Assembly: GCA_016714765.1 (NCBI GenBank)
Contig: JADKCF010000010.1
Coordinates: 62,001-126,000 of the forward strand
Direction: 5' to 3'
DNA length: 64,000 nucleotides
Source: Saprospiraceae bacterium
Lineage (GTDB): Bacteria; Bacteroidota; Bacteroidia; Chitinophagales; Saprospiraceae
Shown here one piece after another: positions 57,873-64,000 of the stretch; position 1 is the first letter of the stretch; each line of letters starts with the position of its first letter. The position numbers were made by a program, and so were the translations under genes. The notes beneath the pieces are model-generated. The model made no database searches, had not been told where the DNA came from, and saw only the letters and a program-made list of their open reading frames with translations.

Positions 57873-58071
57873 CTTTTCTTATTTTATTAATGACGTCAGC
57901 GTTTAGCCCGGAATGCAAAATTCCGTACTATGATATCTCAATATATATACCAAACACAAAAGCCATCTGAATTGGTTACAATTTGGCAGGTGGACGGGTG
58001 GAATTAGACAAAGTGTCATAAAAATAGTTATTGCAAATAAGATTTATGTATGTCGGCGTATTGTGCATTTC

Positions 58072-60057
58072 TTAAAAATGTATTGAAACTGGCTTACCAT
58101 TTTCTATTGTTGTATTAAAAATCTCTGTTGCATTACTAATGACGGTGAGCTTTAATTTCTCCGCTACTTTTTGAATGGTTATATCAAATTTTCTACCATA
58201 ACCATGTACATTTTTTAGCCTCATAAAATCCCAATCTTCCGGTAATTGAGGTGTTAATGTAAATGCATCGAAGCCTTCAGGTCTTATCCCAAAAAAGCCT
58301 TCTGTAAATATTCTGCAATATAACCCACTTTCTGCTGAAAGGTGGCGTTGATTTCCTTCAGGAAATGCTTCCACCGGATAAGGAACGTGTTCACCCAAGA
58401 GTCTTCGCGTGGAATAATATTTTAAATATTCCAATCCTCGTCTCGTATCTCCTGCCGAGATTACACCTCTAAGTGCATATAAGGTCGATCTGTCCCAAAA
58501 TGTCTTGTCCCCTGCTTGGGAGGCCAATCCATCCTCTGTCCAGAGTTCAGACGAAAACAACGCATCAATGGTACCTTTTTTCCTTTCCATGATATTCACC
58601 GTTAGAGGGATACAAATCCAGGCCCTAAGTGTATCATTTCCGGCAAAATACCGGTAGGTGTCATAACCTGCCATTCGGTATCCAAAGTATTTTTCAATAT
58701 TATTCTTCAGCGTATGGGCTCCGGAAACATAAACATCGATCTTATTTTTATGTAAATTTAGTGCCCTTCCGAGATGGGCTGTAGAAATCAATGCGTCATA
58801 ATATAAGGAAGAAGTACAAAGATTGGCACTTCCTGCCGGAAAACGTCCTTCCAGTTCATCAGAATCAGATGCTACGACTCCGGATAAATTCAATTTTCGC
58901 TTATTAAATTCAAGACACCATTCAATCAGAGGCCATAATTCCAAAGCTATTTCTTTTTTGCCCTGAGAAAGAGCAAATCTGGCGGCTCCGTAAGCAATCA
59001 TAGCAGCATCCCCCCTATCACCTGCACCGTTCCATATGTCTGTTCCTTCAGCAATTATGGAAGAAGGAATCGGTTTGTATTCGGAATTCATAAATCTGGC
59101 AAAATGTCTATATGCATTTAATGCTGATAAGACACCATATTCATATCCAAGATAAGGAAAAAAGGGATTTATGTATTCTGCCTGATCATTGGCCCAAATG
59201 GCTGCGTAATATGACAAACCTCCGGGGCCATGCATCGGTCCGCCTTTGGTTTCGAAAATGCTTTCTGATGCCCTGATCTTTGCAAATGCAAAAGCCTGAT
59301 TTAATATATTGTCGGGGCTTTCAAAAATCAGATTTTGTTTTAAAAAGTCCAGAAACTGGTTGCGCTTGGAAATCTCTTTTTCGTGATCTACAGACCCAAT
59401 ATATTCTCCCTTTTTCTCCGCTAAAAAATGAACATAAAACACAACTGAAGTTTGGGGTTGTAATATTTTCGACCCAAAGCCATCAGATTTTGTACTTATT
59501 GTGTAAATTCCTTCTACACCATCTTCAGCCAAGGTTTGTGTGATTATATTCAGGTTCGGCACCTCTACTTTTACGTCTTTAGCAGAATTATTGGTAAGGA
59601 TATATTTTTCACAAAATACAGGGCTGTCCGTGGAAGGATACAAAATCCTTTCTAGTTTTAAGTGATCATCCAAAGTACTATGAATGGTCATTTTCCCATC
59701 CTGAACTATCTCAATTACTTTTTCTTTCTGTATCAGCCGCTTATTTACTGTTATCAGTTTTACCGGGTCAAGGGTAAATGACCTGGTCAGACTGGCATGC
59801 GTATTATTGGGAACAGTGCGCAACATGGGCCAAACCAGATCGCGTTGTAGAAATAAAGAATAATCAGCATTAACGCCATACCGTATGACAGCTGATATGT
59901 ATTTTCCACTTGTTTCTATATGATCTTTATGTGGCAAACGATCCTTTGTCAGCCAGGAAATACTACCGTTTTCGTTTAGTGTCCAACGATTGGATTGACC
60001 AAAACCAAGGTTAGAGTAATAAAGGATTAAAAGACAGTAAAAAATGACTTTCAGCAT
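58072..60057 (-). CDS. Secreted six-hairpin glycosidase-like protein
   Basis: 661 residues, signal peptide MLKVIFYCLLILYYSNLGFGQ. The region about 250-600 resembles the (alpha/alpha)6 six-hairpin glycosidase fold: LSYYAAIWANDQAEYINPFF near 280, AEGTDIWNGAGDRGDAAMIAYGAARFA near 345 (core NGAGDRGDAAM) and FWDRSTLYALRGVISAGDTRRGL near 535. Beta-sandwich-like ends flank it. I cannot assign a CAZy family or substrate. It is 20 bases from the DUF1080 gene and probably in one operon with the Gfo/Idh/MocA gene, which suggests a sugar-degradation pathway. Confidence 0.7.
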   Translation of the reverse strand: MLKVIFYCLLILYYSNLGFGQSNRWTLNENGSISWLTKDRLPHKDHIETSGKYISAVIRYGVNADYSLFLQRDLVWPMLRTVPNNTHASLTRSFTLDPVKLITVNKRLIQKEKVIEIVQDGKMTIHSTLDDHLKLERILYPSTDSPVFCEKYILTNNSAKDVKVEVPNLNIITQTLAEDGVEGIYTISTKSDGFGSKILQPQTSVVFYVHFLAEKKGEYIGSVDHEKEISKRNQFLDFLKQNLIFESPDNILNQAFAFAKIRASESIFETKGGPMHGPGGLSYYAAIWANDQAEYINPFFPYLGYEYGVLSALNAYRHFARFMNSEYKPIPSSIIAEGTDIWNGAGDRGDAAMIAYGAARFALSQGKKEIALELWPLIEWCLEFNKRKLNLSGVVASDSDELEGRFPAGSANLCTSSLYYDALISTAHLGRALNLHKNKIDVYVSGAHTLKNNIEKYFGYRMAGYDTYRYFAGNDTLRAWICIPLTVNIMERKKGTIDALFSSELWTEDGLASQAGDKTFWDRSTLYALRGVISAGDTRRGLEYLKYYSTRRLLGEHVPYPVEAFPEGNQRHLSAESGLYCRIFTEGFFGIRPEGFDAFTLTPQLPEDWDFMRLKNVHGYGRKFDITIQKVAEKLKLTVISNATEIFNTTIENGKPVSIHF

Positions 60058-60077
60058 GTTAGAATTGAGTTATTACA

Positions 60078-60818
60078 TTACAGCATTCGGATTTTGATAT
60101 TTTTAAACCACACTCCACCTCCATGGTCCTGAAGACAAATATGCCCTTTTTTAGCTAAACCATAGCCGGGAGTATCTTTCCATTTTCCGGTAGCCTTACG
60201 TTTTTCCCAATCCGGTGTCCAGGCTTCAAATTCCAATACTTTTACCCCATTCAGCCAGTATTCCCGCTGAGCACCATTTACCACAATTTTTGAGGTGTTA
60301 TACTGACCAACAGGATTAGTAGGTCTAGAAATGGAGCTGTACATAGCATAATCAGAAGCTGTTTTTTGCCATTCTTCCAGTTTTTCAGGAAAACCTGCGT
60401 CATCTATCAACTGATACTCCGGTCCGCTTAAATACGCTGCTTCAAATTCCTCCGTCACGTGATACATGATGCCGCTATTACCTTCAGGGGATATCTTCCA
60501 GTCAATACTCAGTTCATAATTTTCAAACTGATCATGGGTGATGATATCTGACCTAAGATCGCTTTTATCTGTTTCGCTACCTTTACAGTAAAGTTCACCG
60601 TTGTTTACTCCCCAGGCATCAGCCGCTTTGTTTTGATACATCCTCCATCCATCCAGCGTTTTACCATCAAATAGCAGCTTCCAGCCGGCATTTGTCTCCT
60701 GTTCGGTCAAAACATTGTCATCTGTTGTTATGGCTTTTTCTTCTGATTTATTTGGTTTACATGCAATCATAAAAGTTGAGAAAAAAAATACACCGATAAA
60801 AAATGATCTTTTGTTCAT
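60078..60818 (-). CDS. DUF1080 (3-keto-glycoside hydrolase family) lipoprotein
   Basis: 246 residues. A lipoprotein signal (FFFSTFMIAC) and the DUF1080 fold of a concanavalin-like beta sandwich: WKLLFDGKTLDGWRMY near 48, GNSGIMYHV near 115 and ICLQDHGGGVWFKNIKIR at the end. PF06439 members have been shown to hydrolyse 3-keto glycosides, in two-step cleavage with a dehydrogenase. The Gfo/Idh/MocA oxidoreductase is 8 bases upstream on the same strand, a matching partner. The exact substrate is unknown. Confidence 0.87.
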   Translation of the reverse strand: MNKRSFFIGVFFFSTFMIACKPNKSEEKAITTDDNVLTEQETNAGWKLLFDGKTLDGWRMYQNKAADAWGVNNGELYCKGSETDKSDLRSDIITHDQFENYELSIDWKISPEGNSGIMYHVTEEFEAAYLSGPEYQLIDDAGFPEKLEEWQKTASDYAMYSSISRPTNPVGQYNTSKIVVNGAQREYWLNGVKVLEFEAWTPDWEKRKATGKWKDTPGYGLAKKGHICLQDHGGGVWFKNIKIRML

Positions 60819-60826
60819 ATATTATT

Positions 60827-62185
60827 TTATTTAACTACTTTAAGATTGATAGGATCCCACTTTACTGCCTTGTCTGCATAATAACTATCATTGCACAGCA
60901 ATGCCGGAGCAGCAGCCCGATAGCCAAATACAGCATCTTCTACCACAGAAGACTTATTCCTGATGGCTGTAAAAAAATTGGTAAAATGATCATAATGTGC
61001 TCCTTTATATCCTTCTTCTGCAGTATATACCGTGGTGTCCGGAGGAAGAATAAGTTTTCGGGGACTATCATCTTTATTTTTATTGAGTTTAGTGGCCATC
61101 AAAGGGTCATCATTGGCTGCATAGGCTTTATTTCGTATCAATGTGACTTTGTCCCACTCTACATTCATACTGCCTTCACTTCCTACTAGTCGCAAATAAG
61201 TGCTATCTGCTGTACCGTCTATAAAATTGACACGAAGCGACAGATTAAATGCAGGGTGTTCAGGTGTTTCTGCATAGTCAAACATGCCCATCAGCAGGTC
61301 AGGCACTTCTCTGCCATCTTTCCAGTACCGTAATCCTCCCATGGCCATAATTTTTTGAGGTCCCCTGGAGTTGGTTATAAAATGTAGGCTGGAAAACAAA
61401 TGTACAAACAAATCACCGGAAACGCCTGTACCATAATCTTTATAGCACCTCCATCTGAAAAAGCGCTTGGCATCAAATGGTCTGTCAGGATATTGATTTA
61501 AAAACATTTTCCAATCCACCGTTTTTTCTGACGCATCCGCTGGTATAGAATACTGCCATGCCCCTTCCGGAGAATTGCGTGCCCAGAATCCTTCTGCATA
61601 GTTGAGCTGTCCAATCGCACCTGCTGCCAATAATTCACGTGCTTTTTCATTGCCTAAAGAACTCAACCCTTGACTACCCACCTGAAAGACTACTTTGTTG
61701 CGGTTTTGTGCTTCTACCACGGCACTTCCTTCGGACACATCATGGGTCATCGGCTTTTCGCAATAGACTGCTTTACCGGCGTTCATAGCTGCTACCGAAA
61801 TATCCTTATGCCAATGGTCCGGAGTAGCGACGATGACGGCATCTATATCTTTTCGAAGGAGCAACTCACGATAATCTCTGGTTGTAAAAATATCTTTGCC
61901 GTATTTGTTTTTGGCTGCGACCAATCTGCCGTCATAGAGATCACATGCAGCTACCAATTTTACACCTGGTGTAGTGATGGCCGTATTGGCGTCAGCAAAA
62001 CCCATACCACCTGCTCCTATCAGAGCTAACTGAATTTGGTCATTGGGCATGAAAATTTTGTTTCTTTTCATCCCCTCAAAGATGTTTTCACTTTTTTCAG
62101 CTCTCAGTAAGTCTGAAGAAATAACTGTGCCCAGGGCCCCTGCTGTTATTTTTTGAATAAATGATCTTCTGGATGGTCTCTTCAT
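60827..62185 (-). CDS. Gfo/Idh/MocA family oxidoreductase with Tat signal
   Basis: 452 residues. The N-terminus MKRPSRRSFIQKITAG carries the twin-Arg motif, so it is exported folded. Rossmann fold GAGGMGFAD near 53 and the EKPMTHD motif near 145 are typical, with a later KDYGTGVSGDLFVHL near 265. Probably an NAD(H)- or NADP-bound periplasmic sugar dehydrogenase with tight cofactor, suited to the 3-keto route with DUF1080. First gene of the three-gene set. Confidence 0.9.
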   Translation of the reverse strand: MKRPSRRSFIQKITAGALGTVISSDLLRAEKSENIFEGMKRNKIFMPNDQIQLALIGAGGMGFADANTAITTPGVKLVAACDLYDGRLVAAKNKYGKDIFTTRDYRELLLRKDIDAVIVATPDHWHKDISVAAMNAGKAVYCEKPMTHDVSEGSAVVEAQNRNKVVFQVGSQGLSSLGNEKARELLAAGAIGQLNYAEGFWARNSPEGAWQYSIPADASEKTVDWKMFLNQYPDRPFDAKRFFRWRCYKDYGTGVSGDLFVHLFSSLHFITNSRGPQKIMAMGGLRYWKDGREVPDLLMGMFDYAETPEHPAFNLSLRVNFIDGTADSTYLRLVGSEGSMNVEWDKVTLIRNKAYAANDDPLMATKLNKNKDDSPRKLILPPDTTVYTAEEGYKGAHYDHFTNFFTAIRNKSSVVEDAVFGYRAAAPALLCNDSYYADKAVKWDPINLKVVK

Positions 62186-62430
62186 TTTAATATTCGATAT
62201 TCGTAAATAAAAATAAAGTAAATATACTGTCCTTTATGATTTTCTAAAACATTATACTGAATTATTATCGATAAATAAAATTGCCAATGATTATATAACC
62301 AATTGAATCCTCCATCACGAAATACTTTTCATAAAGAATTTGACTAAAACAACAGATAAAAAACAAAAGTTAGGCATTGAATTCCGGCTTATATAACCAT
62401 CGTTATATCATGTACTATTAGGTAGTGCTA

Positions 62431-62438
62431 TACTTTTG
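62431..62438 (+). promoter_or_regulatory. Possible -7 element in the gap before the nudix gene
   Basis: TACTTTTG matches TAnnTTTG on the plus strand, 41 bases before the ATG of a 33-codon frame. No -33 match. The 417-base gap 62186-62602 is otherwise AT-rich with no other signal I can support. Confidence 0.3.
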
Positions 62439-62478
62439 TGTTATTATATATTATTTCTCAAGAAAACCAAAATTTACG

Positions 62479-62580
62479 ATGCAAACCCTAAAAGACATCA
62501 TTATGTTGTTCCAAATGGTAGCTGTTGTGACTCACCGCATACTTTTAACTTTAACAGAATCGTTAAATAGTTCATGCTGA
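62479..62580 (+). CDS. Possible small ORF, 33 residues
   Basis: The frame encodes MQTLKDIIMLFQMVAVVTHR and ends ILLTLTESLNSSC. A hydrophobic centre suggests a membrane peptide. It has a half promoter match upstream but no homologue that I recognise, and a frame of this length is expected by chance in AT-rich sequence. Reported as a candidate only. Confidence 0.2.
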   Translation: MQTLKDIIMLFQMVAVVTHRILLTLTESLNSSC

Positions 62581-62602
62581 TAATAAACGTTATACTTTAT
62601 CT

Positions 62603-63184
62603 TTATAAATTGGCAATAGCCCATTGTAACAGTATAATTGTCTTCGCATCTACCATCTCTGAGCTGTACAGCAATCCTGCCAATTCGTCATATGAATACT
62701 CTAGTAACTCGATGTCTTCTTGTTCTGAAAACACTCCACCTCCATTATTCATTTTCATAGAAGTATCATATTTGACCGTGTAAAAATGTATTTTTTCCAT
62801 ATGTGCACCAGGTGTAGCATAGGCTTCAAAAATCTTTGTTACGACCTTTACTGTATATCCTGTTTCTTCTTTTATCTCTTTTAGGATCGCTTGTTCGGGA
62901 TTCAACTCATCCAGCATTCCTGCGCAGCATTCGATGATAAATCCGTCAGGATGGCCATGCAGTAATACCGGCAATCTAAATTGTCTAATGAGAAGAATTT
63001 TCCTTTCATCGGGATTGTACATTAATACTGCAGCGCCATCTCCACTGTCGTAGATCTCCCTAACATGATTCTCTACGTTTCCATTATGTCTTGTGTAAGA
63101 GATGAGGTATTTTTTTAACGTAGACCAGCCTCTATAAAGTACTGTCTCTTCGAGGAGTTTTGCTCTGTTGTGGTGATTGTTCAT
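62603..63184 (-). CDS. NudK-like nudix hydrolase
   Basis: 193 residues. The nudix box reads AGMLDELNPEQAILKEIKEETGY near residues 87-109 (core LKEIKEETGY), the same length as in GDP-mannose hydrolase NudK. The Glu of the standard GX5E position is Asn, but the REUxEExGU core is kept. N-terminal EETVLYRGWSTLKKYLISYTRH and FRLPVL resemble NudK. It likely hydrolyses a nucleoside diphosphate sugar such as GDP-mannose. It lies opposite in direction to the partial gene that follows. Confidence 0.8.
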   Translation of the reverse strand: MNNHHNRAKLLEETVLYRGWSTLKKYLISYTRHNGNVENHVREIYDSGDGAAVLMYNPDERKILLIRQFRLPVLLHGHPDGFIIECCAGMLDELNPEQAILKEIKEETGYTVKVVTKIFEAYATPGAHMEKIHFYTVKYDTSMKMNNGGGVFSEQEDIELLEYSYDELAGLLYSSEMVDAKTIILLQWAIANL

Positions 63185-63289
63185 TTTATATCATTAAATA
63201 AAACCATGGGGTTGTGCTGTTCACAAAATTAGCTCAATAGTAAGATAATTTTAATAATATTTTTATTTTTATGCTAAAATCAAAGTCAC

Positions 63290-64000
63290 ATGAATCAGCG
63301 TTTGCTTTCTCTTGATGTGTTCCGTGGTATGACCATTTTTTTTATGATTGTAGTAAATACACCGGGGAGTTGGAATTATGTGTATGCACCCCTGCTTCAC
63401 GCAAAGTGGAATGGATGTACGCCTACAGATCTGGTTTTCCCGTTTTTTATGTTTATCGTCGGGGTCTCGATGTCTATTTCCTATGACAAATTTAAGGGTG
63501 AGCCAAAACAGGCGTGGATAAAAAAAGCCATAATCAGAGGCGCTACTATCTTTGTGATAGGTCTTTTGCTCAACTGGTTTCCCTTTTATGATACAAACAT
63601 TGCAGACTTGCGCATCTTTGGTGTTTTACAAAGGATTGGATTAGCTTTCATGGGAGCAGCTATCCTGATTGCCTTTATTTACGGTAAAAATATCTGGTAT
63701 TTACTGGCCACTATTTTACTTGCTTACTGGGCTATATTGCTTACAGCAGGAGATGGTGCACTTACTCTTGAAGGCAACCTAGTCAGGATTACTGACCTGG
63801 CATTGTTTGGTGAAAACCATATTTACAAAGGATATGGCCTGCCTTTTGACCCTGAGGGACTTCTAAGTACAATTCCTGCTATCGGAACCATTCTACTTGG
63901 ATATCTGGCAGGTAGACACATGATGGACTTTACAACCAATCAGGAGAAAATACAGTGGCTTCTGATGTTTGGGGTAGGTGGTATCATCATAGGGTTGATA
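63290..64000 (+). CDS. HGSNAT-like (DUF5009/DUF1624) membrane acyltransferase, N-terminal part
   Basis: The first 237 codons are open to the window edge, so the 3' end is missing. It begins MNQRLLSLDVFRGMTIFFMI, the family's conserved RLLSLDVFRG start, followed by NGCTPTDLVFPFFMFIVGVS, several further membrane segments and FDPEGLLSTIPAIGT. These proteins are relatives of heparan-alpha-glucosaminide N-acetyltransferase and move acetyl groups across the membrane; the substrate here is unknown. No other frame in this area is better. Confidence 0.85.
   Translation, partial: MNQRLLSLDVFRGMTIFFMIVVNTPGSWNYVYAPLLHAKWNGCTPTDLVFPFFMFIVGVSMSISYDKFKGEPKQAWIKKAIIRGATIFVIGLLLNWFPFYDTNIADLRIFGVLQRIGLAFMGAAILIAFIYGKNIWYLLATILLAYWAILLTAGDGALTLEGNLVRITDLALFGENHIYKGYGLPFDPEGLLSTIPAIGTILLGYLAGRHMMDFTTNQEKIQWLLMFGVGGIIIGLI

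Noticed and set aside
1..64000. tRNA, rRNA, tmRNA, CRISPR, phage and IS elements
   Set aside because: I looked for TPsiC-like GTTCRA motifs, regular direct repeats and transposase motifs by eye and found none that hold up.

Overview
The window is a stretch of ordinary chromosome from an AT-rich member of the Bacteroidota. Evidence for that phylum: recurrent promoters with the Bacteroidota -7 element TAnnTTTG and no clear purine-rich Shine-Dalgarno sites; paired Skp/OmpH-like chaperones; a DUF4834-like small membrane protein; DUF2723, DUF3109 and CarboxypepD_reg-like proteins; IcmF; and a trifunctional beta-oxidation protein with dehydrogenase first and hydratase last. A Saprospiraceae/Chitinophagales-like lineage is my best guess from the gene mix, but it is inference. 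I saw no rRNA, tRNA, prophage, insertion sequence or CRISPR array.

Layout. 1-1.4 kb: nadD (cut by the window edge) and dnaN on the minus strand. 1.6-9.5 kb: an M16-family pseudoprotease, the cell-shape operon mreB-mreC-mreD-mrdA (no rodA follows), then glgB. 9.6-11.3 kb: a 57-residue protein with its own promoter and terminator, and a Lys-rich secreted protein broken by frameshifts. 11.4-16.2 kb: a fadJ-like plus thiolase pair for acyl-CoA oxidation, and a GT9 glycosyltransferase without a canonical start codon. 16.2-25.4 kb: a GCS2-CBS fusion (minus), a lipoprotein, an MIase-like protein, pgi and an RND/MMPL exporter (plus), then a HEAT-repeat-cyclophilin lipoprotein (minus). 25.5-31.5 kb: smpB, crtY, a crotonase plus paaZ pair for phenylacetyl-CoA catabolism, DUF3109 and a Crp/Fnr regulator. 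31.5-36.1 kb: dnaX, an M23 peptidase and meaB. 36.4-44.9 kb: a peptidoglycan-binding lipoprotein, tmk, a membrane protein, an M28 peptidase, rpiB, a large DUF2723 membrane protein, a small membrane protein and an RluA-type synthase. 44.9-57.9 kb: icmF, a PagL-like protein overlapping hutH, two Skp-like chaperones, murI, metF, a CarboxypepD_reg-like protein and lon. 58-64 kb: a secreted glycosidase-like protein, DUF1080 and Gfo/Idh/MocA set, a NudK-like hydrolase and the start of an HGSNAT-like acyltransferase.

Themes. Coenzyme A metabolism recurs: FadJ-like and thiolase, the crotonase and PaaZ, IcmF and MeaB. Together they suggest growth on fatty, aromatic and branched-chain acids. Envelope biogenesis is the other theme: MreBCD/PBP2, MurI, Skp, M23, PagL-like, DUF2723 and GT9.

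The most important quality point is that at least seven genes carry single-base frameshifts, most of them in short homopolymers and several in genes that are normally essential (dnaX, pgi). This looks like residual long-read assembly error rather than gene decay. The apparent OmpH-MurI fusion is explained the same way. I found no convincing wholly new system. The best leads are the 58-62 kb sugar-oxidation set, the GCS2-CBS fusion, the HEAT-cyclophilin lipoprotein, the 57-residue stand-alone gene and the likely ATT/ATC start of the GT9 gene.
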